From: Streptomyces sp. WAC08241
GTDB lineage: Bacteria > Actinomycetota > Actinomycetes > Streptomycetales > Streptomycetaceae
DNA: 64,000 bases
Direction: 5' to 3'
Assembly: GCA_007858575.1 (NCBI GenBank)
Contig: CP042279.1
Location: forward strand, 6,231,001 to 6,295,000
Shown: positions 1 to 10,917 of the stretch, one piece after another
Numbering within the stretch: position 1 is the first letter of the stretch
Layout of the letters: each line of letters starts with the position of its first letter
The notes under the pieces: model-generated
Seen by the model: the letters and a program-made list of their open reading frames with translations, nothing else
Database searches by the model: none
What the model was told of the DNA's origin: nothing
Position numbers and translations under genes: made by a program

Positions 1-647
1 GTCTCCGTCGAGGCGTTCAGCTCCGCCGGCGAGCACCACGTGATCGCGATCACCGGCAAGATCACCCAGGACGACGACCCGGCGAACCCCTTCGTGGAGA
101 TCGGGCACGTCGTCCCCGCCCCGCTCGGACCGGAGACCGCGGCGGCCGTCTCCGCGTACGTCTCCGCGTTCCTCGACGTCATGGGCGTCACCGACGGCTG
201 CACCCACACGGAACTGCGCCTGACGCCCTCCGGGCCGGAGGTCGTCGAGACGCACACCCGCGTGGGCGGGGACTCCATCCCGACGCTCGTCCGGCAGGCC
301 ACCGGGTACGACCTGCTCGACCTCCTGGTCGACTGGTCGCTCCGGCGCGCCCGGCCGCGGCGGCCGGAGCCGGCGGCCGCCGGCGCCGCCGCGATCCGCT
401 ACTTCACGCCGCCGCCGGGGCGGGTCCTCGACGTCGGCGGGGTGCAGCGGTGGCAGGGGCTGCCCGGCGTCCTCAAGCTCCACCTCCCCTGAAGGCCGGG
501 GACAGGATCCCGCCGATCCGGGACTCCCGTACGCGAGTCGGCTACGTGCTGGCCACGTCGTCGAGCGCCGAGCAGGCGGTCGAGCTGTGCCGCCGGGTCG
601 TCGCGGGGTCCGGATCGAGCTCGGTTAGGGTCGCGGACTTCCCGTGA
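1..647 (+). CDS. ATP-grasp amino-acid ligase-like protein, C-terminal part (cut by window start, one frame break)
   Basis: The reading frame is open from base 1, so the N-terminus lies outside the window. The visible part is the C-terminal third of an ATP-grasp carboxylate-amine ligase. It includes the metal/phosphate-binding segment VVETHTRVGGDSIPTLV, typical of BacD-like L-amino-acid ligases, followed by a C-terminal subdomain. The frame is lost in the C run near 486-490. After adding one C it continues LKLHLPLKAGD...DSRTRVGYVLA to the stop at 645-647. ATP-grasp enzymes of this type join a carboxylate to an amine through an acyl phosphate; the substrate cannot be read here. It lies 40 bp before an ArgH-like gene on the same strand and probably shares its pathway. 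Family fairly sure, function inferred. Confidence 0.7.
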   Translation, partial: LRRGVQLRRRAPRDRDHRQDHPGRRPGEPLRGDRARRPRPARTGDRGGRLRVRLRVPRRHGRHRRLHPHGTAPDALRAGGRRDAHPRGRGLHPDARPAGHRVRPARPPGRLVAPARPAAAAGAGGRRRRRDPLLHAAAGAGPRRRRGAAVAGAARRPQAPPPLKAGDRIPPIRDSRTRVGYVLATSSSAEQAVELCRRVVAGSGSSSVRVADFP

Positions 648-687
648 CCGTCATTTTCCTCTTCATCTCAGAAAGGCGGCGCAGAAC

Positions 688-2096
<1,409 letters not shown>

Positions 2097-2100
<4 letters not shown>

Positions 2101-3246
2101 CCACCTACCGCGCGGTCTTCGGCATACGTGAGTTCCGGGCCCTGTTCGTGGCCCGCCTGTTCACGATGACCGCCGTCGTGCTCTCCAGCCTGGCACTCGG
2201 CACCGTGATGTTCCGCGAGACGGGATCGCCGTTCCTGACGGCGGTCTCCTCTTCGGCGGGCCGCTCGTCCAACTGGTGACCGCGCGGTACCTCCTGGCCT
2301 CCTCGGACCTGCTGCGGCCGCGCACCGCGATGGTCCTCATGGCGGTCGTCGCGACGACGACCGCCACCTTGCAGACGCTTCCCGGGCTGAGCTGGTGGGC
2401 CCGGTTCCTGATCCTGGCGGGCGGCTACGTCGCGATGGCCGCCACGTCGGGCACCGTCCTGGCGCTCCTGTCGGACATCGTGCCCAAGGAGACGTTCGTG
2501 CTGGCCCGCGCCACCATGAACATCACGGTCGGCGGCATGCAGATCATCGGCAACGGCGTGGGCGCGGTGCTGCTCGTCGTGTTCTCGCCGTCCTGGCTGT
2601 TCGGGATCGCGGCCCTGGTCAGCGTCGCCGCGGGCGTCACGGCGCGGATCGGGCTCGTCGACCGCCCGCCCCGGGCCGCGGGAAGGTCGTCGAACGCAGC
2701 CGCCGCGTCAACCGCGAACTCCTCACCTCACCCGTGCTGCGACCGCTCTACCTCATGATGTGGGTGCCCAACGGCCTGGTCGTGGGCTGCGAGGCGCTGT
2801 TCATCCCGTACGCCGGGAACCACGCCGGGTACCTGCTCGCGGCCGGCGCGGTCGGCATGCTCGCGGGTGACGTCGTGGTCGGGCGGTTCGTCCCGGAGGC
2901 GCTGCGCGACCGCCTGGTCCTGCCCTGCGCGGCCTGCTCGCGGTGCCGTTCCTGGTGTTCCCGTTGTCACCGCCGGTGCCGGTGGCGGCGGTCTCGTCGG
3001 CCTCTCCGCCTTCGGCTACGCGGCCTCGCTGCCGCTGCAGGAGCGGCTGGTGCGGCACACCGGGGACGAGGTGCGCGGGCAGGCGTTCGGCCTGTCCAGC
3101 ACCGGGCTGATGACCGGCCAGGCCCTGGGCGCGGTGTTGGCCGGCGGCCTCGCCCAACTGCTCGGCGCCCGCGCGCGGCGGGCTGGGCGATGGCCGTGAT
3201 GGCCCTGCTGTCCCTGCTGGTCACCGCGCTGCTGCGCGGGGACTGA
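2097..3246 (+). CDS. MFS transporter (several frame breaks)
   Basis: A hydrophobic major-facilitator protein of about 385 residues once five single-base losses are repaired (near 2246, 2685, 2922, 2990 and 3175). It starts at a GTG overlapping the preceding stop (GTGA) and reads VTTYRAVFGIREFRALFVAR, the usual N-terminus before the first membrane helix. Later segments such as LWALLSDIVP-like loop residues ALLSDIVPKETFVLARATMN, RPLYLMMWVPNGLVVG and GQAFGLSSTGLMTGQALGAV fit helices 4-11 of a drug/metabolite exporter. Coupling to the lyase gene suggests export of the pathway product. All shifts are in the direction of base loss, which argues for sequencing error rather than a pseudogene. Confidence 0.75.
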
Positions 3247-3329
3247 GACGGTCGGCCCACCCGGAGCACCAGGTCCGGTGACCCGGCCCCGGTGATCCGG
3301 GTGCGGTGACCCGGATCCACCCGCCCAGA

Positions 3330-3373
3330 ACCTCCATCACGACCTCCACCACGACCTCCATCACAACCTCCAT
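3330..3373 (+). repeat. 12-bp tandem repeat upstream of the desaturase gene
   Basis: ACCTCCAYCACR is repeated three full times plus 8 bases (units start at 3330, 3342, 3354, 3366). It sits in the 185-bp gap between the MFS gene and the desaturase gene. No open frame or clear terminator was seen in the rest of the gap, only imperfect GGTGAYCCGG repeats at about 3278-3316. Confidence 0.7.
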
Positions 3374-3431
3374 GTGCGACCGGAACCGATCCGGAGCTTC
3401 GCCATGCCCGAAAACAGGGGGAAACACTCCG

Positions 3432-4358
3432 ATGAGCCATCTCACGACATCGCCACAACTCCTCTTCCAGCGGGCCGCCGTCCGCGCCAGGGACGAGGCC
3501 GTCTTCGCCGGGAAGCTGTGCGTGCTCGCCGTCCTGGTCGCGGCCGGGGCGGTGCTCGCCGTCCAGTCCTCCTACCCGGCCGCCGCCTGCGGGGTGGTGA
3601 TCCTGGGGCGGCGTACACCCACGGGGTGGAGCTGCAGCACCAGTGCCTGCACCACTCGGCGTTCCGCAACGCGCGGCTCCACCGGATCGTCGGCGTCCCG
3701 CTGGGGACCCCGATGCTCGTGTCGTACAGCCACTACCGGGTGCGCCACCTCCAGCACCACCGCTACCTGGGCACGCCGCAGGACACCGAGTTCTTCGGGT
3801 TCGACACGCGCAAGCCGCTGACCCTGGGCGCCCTGGCCAAGGGCCTGTTCGACGTGTCGCGCCTCGTGGCCGTGGCGCGGGACGTCGCCGCGTGCGTGAC
3901 GGCCGCTGGCAGTACGACATGGGGCAGATCGCGCCGAAGAGCCGCAGGGCGATCGTCGCCGAGTACCGGTGGTTCGGAGCCTTCGTGGCGTTGCTGGTGG
4001 CGGCGTCCGTCCTGGGGAGGGCTCGCTCGTGGTGCGTCTGTGGCTGCTCCCCTTCCTCGTGGCGATGCCGCTGCACTTCCTGGTGGAGCTGCCGGAGCAC
4101 ATCCTGTGCGACACCTCCAGCATCGACGTGCTGCGCAACACCCGTTCGATCACGGGAAGCTGGATCACGACCTGGTACACCAACGGGAACAACCTGCACA
4201 TCGAGCACCACGCCGCGATGAACGTCCCGATCAACCGGCTCCGGGAGCGCCACGACGACGTGCGGGAGTTCGGGGTGAACGTGCAGCGCACCTACGCCGA
4301 GTTCTTCGCGATCGTGGCGCGCGAGGTCTGGCGGAACAGGAAGGCGGCGAACGGATGA
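3432..4358 (+). CDS. Membrane fatty-acid desaturase/hydroxylase-like protein (three frame breaks)
   Basis: About 310 residues after repair of one-base losses near 3610 (G run), 3905 and 4016 (G run). It is a membrane di-iron enzyme: HQCLHH, HLQHH and the C-terminal HIEHH histidine clusters are present, separated by hydrophobic segments, with LVELPEHILCDT between the second and third. Start ATG at 3432 has GGGGGAAA upstream. Family members insert double bonds or hydroxyl groups using O2 and an electron donor; the substrate may be a lipid or a small carboxylic acid. Position behind ATP-grasp, ArgH-like and MFS genes makes a tailoring role in the same pathway possible. The divergence from the acyl desaturase at 55302-56290 is clear. 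Confidence 0.75.
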
Positions 4359-4647
4359 CGGCACGCCTTTTCCGGCCCCCGGCGAGGCGGCGGGGTGTCG
4401 TGCGTCACACCGGGGCGATAATGCGGAGCGTGATCCACAGCTCGAAGGACCGGTGGAACGAGCTCGCGCTGTTCCTGGTGGTGACGGGCGTCAGCGTCTT
4501 CGCCCTGTCCTCCCTGGTGGCGTTCCTGGTCGATGACCGGGAGGCGGGCATCAACGGGGTCCTCGTCGTCCTGCCCAGCGTCCTCATCGGCCTCGGCACC
4601 GCCCGGGCCCACCGTTGCCGCCGCGCCGCCGGCGGGGCGGCGGCTGA
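4355..4647 (+). CDS. Small hypothetical membrane protein
   Basis: ATG at 4355 overlaps the desaturase stop (ATGA). A second ATG at 4421 is the alternative start. The readable core, LALFLVVTGVSVFALSSLVA then GVLVVLPSVLIGLGTA, is two hydrophobic helices joined by a short charged loop. As sequenced the frame runs on into the opposite-strand GNAT gene, which is unlikely. One base lost after about 4600 would stop it at 4645-4647. I recognise no family. Coupling to the desaturase is the only context. Confidence 0.4.
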
Positions 4648-4678
4648 CGGACCCCGGCGCGGGCCCGGCCCGGACGCG

Positions 4679-5165
4679 TCAGACCAGGGACTTCGCGTAG
4701 CAGCGGCTGTTCTCGTACTCCCGGTAGTGGCCGAACTTGGCGCACGGGGCGTAGCCGCTGGAGGTGTAGAGGGCGATGGCCTCGGGCTGGGCGGTGCCCG
4801 TCTCCAGGACCATGCGGGTGCGGCCGGCCGCGCGGGCGTCGGCTTCGAGGGCCGCGAGGATGCGGCGGGCCAGGCCCAGGCCGCGGGCCTCGGGGATCAC
4901 GTACATGCGCTTGAGCTCGGCGTCGCCGTCCGCGTACCCCTGGTCATTGGCGTCCTGGGTGCGCCAGCCGCCGGTGGCGAGGGGTGGCCCTCGGGGTGGT
5001 AGGCGAGCAGGTAGAGGCCGCGGGGCGGGACGAACATGCCGGCGTCCAGCGGGGTGGCGTCGCCCTCGTCGCCGTAACGGACGGCGTACTCCGCCTGGAC
5101 CGCGTCTTCGAGCTCGACCGCGTCGGGGTGGTCGTAGGGGTGGGACGGATGTTCATGCGGTTCAT
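4679..5165 (-). CDS. GNAT-family N-acetyltransferase (two frame breaks)
   Basis: About 160 residues after restoring one C in the run at about 5140 and one base near 4985. It reads MNIRPTPYDHPDAVELEDAV, then RYGDEGDATPLDAGMFVPPRG, then the acetyl-CoA pyrophosphate loop RGLGLARRILAALEADAR and the C-terminal YTSSGYAPCAKFGHY. This order (N-terminal region, R/Q-x-x-G-x-G/A loop, Y near the end) is the GNAT fold that moves acetyl from CoA to an amine. The substrate is unknown. ATG 5156 (MNIR) is as plausible as 5165. It is divergent from exonuclease III, with 41 bp between the starts. Confidence 0.75.
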
Positions 5166-5206
5166 CGTACGTGTGTGCGGGTGACGGGTGTCGGTATTCT
5201 CCCGGG

Positions 5207-6009
5207 ATGCTCACCGTCACAAGTGTGAATGTCAACGGTCTCCGCGCCGCCGCCAAGAAGGGCTTCGCCTCCTGGCTGGCCGGGACCTCCGCCGACGTCC
5301 TCTGCCTCCAGGAGGTGCGCGCCGAGGAGGCCCAGCTCCCCCGGAGGTGCGGGCGCCCGAGGGCTGGTACGCCGTGCACGCCCCCGCCACCGCCAAGGGC
5401 CGGGCCGGCGTCTCCCTCTACACCCGGCGCGAGCCGGACGCGGTCCGGGTCGGCTTCGGCTGCCTGGAGTTCGCCGACAGCGGCCGGTACGTCGAGGCCG
5501 ACCTGCCCGGCGTGACCGTCGCCAGCCTCTACCTGCCCTCCGGCGAGGTCGGCACCGGGCGGCAGGACGAGAAGTACCGCTTCATGGGCGAGTTCCTGCC
5601 CTACCTGAAGGACCTCCGGGCCCGGGCCGCCGCCGACGGGCGCGAGGTCGTCGTCTGCGGCGACTGGAACATCGCGCACCGCGAGGCCGACCTCAAGAAC
5701 TGGAAGGCCAACCAGAAGAAGGCCGGCTTCCTGCCCGACGAGCGGGAGTGGCTGAGCCGGGTCCTCGACGCGGAGGAGGGCGGGTACGTGGACGTCGTCC
5801 GCGCGCTCCACCCCGACCAGGAGGGGCCCTACTCCTGGTGGTCCTACCGCGGGCGCGCCTTCGACAACGACAGCGGCTGGCGGATCGACTACCAGATCGC
5901 CACGCCGGGGCTCGCCGCCAAGGCCGTGAAGGCGTACGTCGAGCGGGCCGCCACCCACGACGAGCGGTGGAGCGACCACGCGCCCGTCACCGCCGTCTAC
6001 GACCTGTAG
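5207..6009 (+). CDS. xth: Exodeoxyribonuclease III
   Basis: AP endonuclease/3'-5' exonuclease of base-excision repair, about 267 residues after adding one C in the run at 5338-5342. It starts MLTVTSVNVNGLRAAAKKGF. The catalytic set is visible: N in SVNVNG, E in LCLQEVRAEE, SLYLPSGE, GDWNIAHREADLKN (Asp and Asn), WRIDYQ and the C-terminal SDHAPV with the catalytic His. Length and motif order match the bacterial ExoIII group. ATG at 5207 follows a CGGGA site. It is a single gene with its own short promoter region shared with the divergent GNAT gene. Confidence 0.93.
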
Positions 6010-6016
6010 GACCCGC

Positions 6017-6762
6017 TCAGGCCTTGTCGCGCAGGCGGCGGTCCAGGGCCATCGACAGCTCCGCCTCCACCACGCTCTTGGCCAGCGGGCGCAGCCGCCA
6101 CAGGTCCTCCTCGGCCGCGTGGGCGCGGAGCAGCTCGGTGAAGAGCTCCGCGAGCGCCTCGGCGTGCTCGCGGACCCGGGCCCCGCCGCGAGGACCTCCG
6201 CGAGCGGCACGCCCTCGCGGACGAGGGCGGCGGAGACGTCCAGCAGCCGGCGGCTGATGTGGACGATCTCCTCGCCGTCGGTGGCGAGGTAGCCGAGGTC
6301 GAGGGCGGCGGCGAGGTTCTCGGGCGTGACCTCGCCCGCGAAGTGGTCCGCCAGCTCCCCGGGGGTCAGCCGGACCGGCTCCTCCTCGCTGGGGACGTCG
6401 ATGGCGAGGACCTCGCGGACGTTCCGGCCGCTCTCGAAGGCGGTGGTGAGGTCGGCGATGCCGTTGAGGGTGTGGCCGCGCTCCAGGAGGGCGGCGATGG
6501 TCCGCAGCCGGGCCAGGTGCTGCTCGTCGTACCAGGCGATCCGGCCCTCGCGGCGGGGCGGCGGGATCAGGCCGCGCTCGCGGTAGAAGCGCAGGGTGCG
6601 CACGGTGATGCCGGCGGCGGCCGCCAGCTCCTCCACGCGGTACTCGCGCACGCCGCCCTCCGCCGGGGGCACGCCGGCGTGCGCGCCCGTGCCCGTCGGG
6701 CCCGCGCCCCTGCCCGTGCCCGTCGTGCGCTCGCCCGTCCCGGGACCCGATCCTTCTGCCAC
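6017..6762 (-). CDS. MerR-family transcriptional regulator (one or more frame breaks)
   Basis: About 248 residues. After a Gly/Thr-rich N-terminal leader of about 38 residues comes the winged helix YRVEELAAAAGITVRTLRFY followed by RERGLIPPP and AWYDEQHLARLRTIAALLER, the MerR DNA-binding domain. The C-terminal part is a helical effector domain. The frame breaks in the run at about 6180, after LVREGVPLAEVLA. The corrected reading ends RRLRDKA at 6017. There is no Cys cluster for metal binding, so an organic ligand is more likely. It is transcribed away from the monooxygenase operon, and two palindromes lie between them, so it probably controls that operon and itself. Confidence 0.8.
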
Positions 6763-6780
6763 GTCCGCCAGCCTATGTTG

Positions 6781-6826
6781 TACCGCCGGTAACTTTCCCT
6801 CGTCGTACCCCTACCGCTCGGTAGGG
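6781..6826. promoter_or_regulatory. Two palindromes in the MerR / monooxygenase divergent promoter
   Basis: TACCG-C-CGGTA at 6781-6791 and CCCTACCG-CT-CGGTAGGG at 6809-6826 (perfect 8-bp arms) share the half-site TACCG, spaced about 30 bp. Downstream, TACAGT at about 6835 could be the -10 box of the monooxygenase operon. The shape suits a dimeric regulator; which one binds is inferred. Confidence 0.6.
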
Positions 6827-6894
6827 AGCTGCTCTACAGTCCCCACCATGCCAGTGATTGCTGGCGGAATCGGGCCGGGCGCACGGGAGGCGGC

Positions 6895-8418
6895 ATGGCG
6901 AAGCACGAGCACGTACGGGTGGCGGTGATCGGATCGGGATTCGGCGGCCTGGGGCCGCCGTCCGGCTGCGCCGCGAGGGGATCACCGACTTCGTGGTCCT
7001 GGAGCGGGCCGACTCCGTGGGCGGCACCTGGCGCGACAACAGCTACCCCGGCTGCGCCTGCGACGTCCCCTCCCACCTCTACTCCTTCTCCTTCGCGCCC
7101 AACCCGGACTGGCCCCGCACCTTCTCCGGGCAGCACCACATCCGCGCGTACCTGGAGCACGTCACCGACACCTTCGGGATCCGGCCGCACCTGCGCCTGA
7201 ACCACGAGGTGCTGCGGATGGAGTGGGACGCCGACGCGCTGCGCTGGGAGATCGAGACCAGATCCGGCTCCTTCAGCGCCGAGGTCGTCGTCTCCGCCAC
7301 CGGCCCGCTCTCCGACCCCAAGATCCCCGACGTCCCGGGGCTCGACGGCTTCCCCGGCAAGGTCTTCCACTCGGCCCGCTGGGACCACGACTACGACCTC
7401 ACCGGCAAGCGCGTCGCCATGATCGGCACCGGCGCCTCCGCCATCCAGATCGTGCCCGCGATCCAGCCGCAGGTCCGGAAGCTCACGCTCTTCCAGCGCA
7501 CGCCCCCGTGGGTCATGCCCCGCATGGACCGGAACATCACCGGGGCCGAGCGCCGCCTGCACCGCGCCCTGCCCTTCACCGCGACCCTGCGCCGCGGCCT
7601 GCTCTGGGGCATCCGCGAGCTCCAGGTCGGCGCCTTCACCAAGCACCCCGGCGAGCTGGGCCTCGTCGAGAAGCTCGCCAAGGCCAACATCGCCCGGGCG
7701 GTCAAGGACCCGGCGCTGCGGGCCAAGCTGACCCCTCGTACCGCATCGGCTGCAAGCGCATCCTGCTGTCGAACACGTACTACCCGGCGGTCGCGCGGCC
7801 CAACGTCGACGTCGTCGCCTCCGGTCTGCGCGAGGTCCGCGGCTCGACCCTGGTCGGCGCCGACGGGAGCGAGACCGAGGTCGACGCGATCGTCTTCGGC
7901 ACCGGCTTCCACGTCACCGACATGCCGATCGCCGAGCGCGTCTTCGGCGCCGACGGGATCTCGCTCGCCGACGCCTGGAAGGACGGCATGGAGTGCTGCG
8001 CGGCGCCACCGCCGCCGGCTTCCCCAACTGGATGACGATCATCGGCCCCAACACCGGCCTCGGGAACTCCTCGATGATCCTGATGATCGAGTCCCAGCTC
8101 ACCTACCTGGCCGACTACCTGCGCCAGTTGAACGTCCTCGGCGGGCGCGCCGCCCTCGCCGTCCGCCCCTCCGCCGTCCACGCCTGGAACCGTAAGGTCC
8201 AGGCCCGCATGGAGCGGACCGTCTGGAAGGCGGGCGGCTGCGAGAGCTGGTACCTCGACGCCAACGGCCGCAACACCACCCTCTGGCCGGGCACCACCGG
8301 CGAGTTCCGGCGCGAGACCCGGCAGGTCGACCTCTCCGAGTACGAGGTGATCCGCGCGCCCCGCACGGCGTCCACCGCCACGTCCCGTCCCCCGCGCACG
8401 AAGGAGGCCGCCCAGTGA
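6895..8418 (+). CDS. Flavin monooxygenase, Baeyer-Villiger type (three frame breaks)
   Basis: About 508 residues after repair near 6950 (G run), 7732 and 7997. It has an N-terminal FAD Rossmann motif VIGSGFGGLGAAV, the second NADPH motif MIGTGASAIQ, and between them the Baeyer-Villiger fingerprint F-x-G-x-x-x-H-x-x-x-W-D (FPGKVFHSARWDHD). SVGGTWRDNSYPGCACDVPS is also typical. ATG at 6895 has GGGAGG 5 bases upstream. Such enzymes insert oxygen into ketones to give esters, or oxidise S/N. The next genes are a hydrolase and an SDR joined by ATGA-type overlaps, which suits alcohol to ketone to ester to acid plus alcohol chemistry, as in the mycobacterial mymA locus. Confidence 0.88.
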
Positions 8419-9358
8419 GCGACCGCACCCCGAGCCGGCACCTGACCCCGATCCCCGGAGCCCGTGAACTCACCGTCACCTCCGCCGACGGCTCCCGCCT
8501 CCACGTCGAGGTGTACGGCCCCGAGGGCGCCCCCGCCGTCGTCCTGGCCCACGGCTGGACCTGCTCCATCGGCTTCTGGGCCGAGCAGATCCGGGCCCTC
8601 GCCGCCGACCACCGGGTCATCGCCTACGACCAGCGCGGCCACGGCCGCTCCCCGGCCCCCGGCCCCGGCGGCTACTCGACGGCCGCGCTCGCCGACGACC
8701 TGGAGGCGGTGCTCTCCGCCACCCTCGCCACCGGCGAGCGGGCCGTCCTCGCCGGCCACTCCATGGGCGGCATGACGATCATGGCCGCCGCCGAGCGCCA
8801 CGGCCTGCGCGACCACGCCGCCGCCGTCCTGCTCTGCTCCACCGGCCCCTCGCGGCTGACCGCCGAGGCCACCGTCGTGCCGCTGGGCCCGAGCAGGCTG
8901 CGCACCCGGCTCACCGCCGCCGTCCTCGGCTCCAAGGCGCCCCTCGGACCGGTCAACGCCGTCTCGAAGCGGATCCTCAAGTACGCCACCATGGGCCCCG
9001 GTTCGGCCCCCGAGAAGGTCGACGCCTGCGCCCGGATCGTGCACGCCTGCCCGCGCGTCCCGCGCCACGGCTGGTCGCAGGTCCTGGCCGGACTCGACCT
9101 CGAACGGGACGTGCGGGCGCTGCGGCTGCCGGTCGCCGTCCTCGTCGGCACCGCCGACCGGCTCACCCCGGCCGTCCACTCCCGCGCCCTCGCGGAGGCG
9201 CTGCCGCACTGCGCGGGCTTCGTCGAGCTGCCCGGCATGGGCCACATGACCCCGGTGGAGGCCCCGAGGCCGTCACCGCGCAGATCCGCGAACTGACCCT
9301 CACGTACCTGGGCGTGAAGGACACCGCGAACGTGCCGAACGTGAAGGAGGACGCATGA
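8415..9358 (+). CDS. Alpha/beta hydrolase (one frame break)
   Basis: Stop to start overlap with the monooxygenase (GTGA at 8415). It has the oxyanion segment LAHGWTCSIGFW, Asp-Gln-Arg-Gly-His strand YDQRGHGRSPAP, nucleophile elbow GHSMGG, acid LVGTADRLTP and catalytic His in PGMGHMTP. The frame breaks in the run near 9262; the restored tail EAVTAQIRELTLTYLGVKD ends at 9358. About 313 residues. The family cleaves esters, amides or lactones. Here the likely substrate is the ester made by the monooxygenase, by inference from coupling. The stop overlaps the SDR start (ATGA). Confidence 0.85.
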
Positions 9359-10235
9359 GCAGGGTGAGTCTCGAAGGACAGGTCGCGGTCGTCACCGGAG
9401 GGGCCCGCGGCGTCGGCGAACTCCTCGCCCGCAAGCTCTCCGCGCGCGGCGCGAAGATCGCGCTCGTCGGCCTGGAGCCGGAGCAGCTCAAGGAGGTCGC
9501 CGGGCGCCTGCACACCGAGGCCGACTGGTGGCACGCCGACGTCACCGACCACGAGGCGATGTCCCGGGTCGCGGCCGAGGTGAAGGAGCGGTTCGGGAAG
9601 GTCGACATCGTCGTCGCCAACGCCGGCGTCGCCTCGGGCGGTCCGTTCGCCGACTCCGACCCGGTCGCCTGGCGCCGGGTCATCGAGGTCAACCTGATCG
9701 GCGGCGCCGTGACCGGCCGGGCGTTCCTGCCCGTCCTCATGGAGTCCCGCGGGTACTTCCTCCAGATCGCCTCGCTCGCCGCGATCACCCCGGCCCCGAT
9801 GATGACGGCGTACTGCGCCTCCAAGTCGGGCGTGGAGGCCTTCGCGCACAGCCTGCGCGCCGAGGTCGCGTACAAGGGCGTGAAGGTCGGCGTCGGCTAC
9901 CTCTCCTGGACCGACACGGACATGGTGCGGGGCGCCGACCAGGACGACGTCATGCGGGAGCTGCGCCAGCGGCTGCCGTGGCCGTCGAACCGCACGTACC
10001 CCCTCGGCCCGGCCGTCGACCGGATCGTCGCGGGCATCGAGCGGCGCGCGCCGCACGTCTACGCCCAGTGGTGGCTGCGCGGAATGCAGTCGATCCGCGG
10101 CTACCTGCCCGGGGTGATCGCGACCGTGGGGCAGCGCGAGATGAAGCGCTTCGAGCCGCGCCTCGGGTCGGTCTCCAAGGGGCTCGTGGGCGCGGGGGCG
10201 CGGCCGACGAGCAGGAGCGGACGGAGCGGGTCTGA
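9355..10235 (+). CDS. Short-chain dehydrogenase/reductase (one frame break near the end)
   Basis: About 293 residues. NAD(P) motif TGGARGVGE at the N-terminus, NNAG-like VANAGVASGG, catalytic Ser region ASLAAITPAP and YCASK (Tyr-x-x-x-Lys). The last 15 residues are restored as GAADEQERTERV with one base lost near 10195, giving a stop at 10233-10235. It is the third gene of the monooxygenase operon and has the extended C-terminal region common in SDRs working on long-chain alcohols or aldehydes. Substrate inferred only. Confidence 0.87.
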
Positions 10236-10380
10236 GCGGAGGTCCGGGGCGGCTTCGGAGAAGGGCCGACCCCGGGCCTCACTGTCCGTGACTGATCGAA
10301 ATGCGTGGAATGTCCGCTCGTGCGAGGCTGATCGAGGCCGGGGACACGACGTCCCCCCACCTCGCTAGGAGTGAACTTCG

Positions 10381-10572
10381 ATGGGTATGAAGGACCAGTT
10401 CAAGGGCAAGGCCGAGCAGCTCAAGAACCAGGCCAACGAGGCCATGGGCAAGGCCAAGGACGAGGCGTCCGAGCGCGCCTCCCAGGGCCGCGAGCGCTCC
10501 GCCGACGAGGCGCGCGACACCCGCCGTCAGGTGCAGGACCGCGCCGAGCAGGCCCGCGACCGCCAGGCCTGA
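10381..10572 (+). CDS. CsbD-family stress-response protein
   Basis: Intact 63-residue, very polar protein starting MGMKDQFKGKAEQLKNQANE and continuing with Lys/Glu/Ala/Arg-rich helix-forming sequence, the CsbD (UPF0337) pattern. ATG 10381 has AGGAG upstream. CsbD proteins accumulate in general stress and are often under a stress sigma factor; the upstream gap (10236-10380) is where such a promoter should be, but no confident -35/-10 pair was picked out. A strong terminator follows. Confidence 0.85.
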   Translation: MGMKDQFKGKAEQLKNQANEAMGKAKDEASERASQGRERSADEARDTRRQVQDRAEQARDRQA

Positions 10573-10591
10573 CCCGGCTGTTCCACGCGGA

Positions 10592-10619
10592 GGGCGCACC
10601 CGGTACGCCGGGTGCGCCC
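10592..10619 (+). terminator. Intrinsic terminator after csbD
   Basis: Perfect 12-bp stem GGGCGCACCCGG / CCGGGTGCGCCC around a TACG loop, followed by TT. Confidence 0.85.
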
Positions 10620-10720
10620 TTCCGCGCGTTCTCCCGCGCGGGCCGCTCCCCGCCGCGCGCGCACGCGCTCCGGCGCGAAACCGCTCGTCCCGCGCCCCGG
10701 TTCTCCGCACGGTGGCGCCC

Positions 10721-10911
10721 ATGGCCGCACTCGAACGACTCCGACCCGACCACGCCCCCGCCCTGCTCGCGTTCGAGCGGGAGAACCGGGCCTACTTCGC
10801 CGCGTCCGTGCCCGACCGGGGCGACGCGTACTTCACCGACTTCGACGCGCGGTACTGAACGGCCGGCCGGGCGCCTCGTACGAACTGGACCTGGGGTACG
10901 GGGCGGTGTGA
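10721..10911 (+). pseudogene. GNAT acetyltransferase remnant with internal deletion
   Basis: ATG at 10721 begins MAALERLRPDHAPALLAFER followed by ENRAYFAASVPDRGDAYFTDFDARY, the N-terminus of a RimJ-like acetyltransferase. It then stops. The following bases, in another frame, read NGRPGASYELDLGYGAV, the usual C-terminal tail of the same family. The acetyl-CoA-binding middle (about 100 residues) is absent. Unlike the one-base breaks elsewhere, this is a real internal loss, so I call it a pseudogene. It is convergent with the tricorn gene. Confidence 0.7.
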
Positions 10912-10917
10912 AGGAGG

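Noticed and set aside
4648..5002. Extension of the small membrane protein frame to 5002
   Set aside because: It runs fully antisense to a well-supported GNAT gene and has no conserved residues; a lost base near 4600 gives a stop at 4647.
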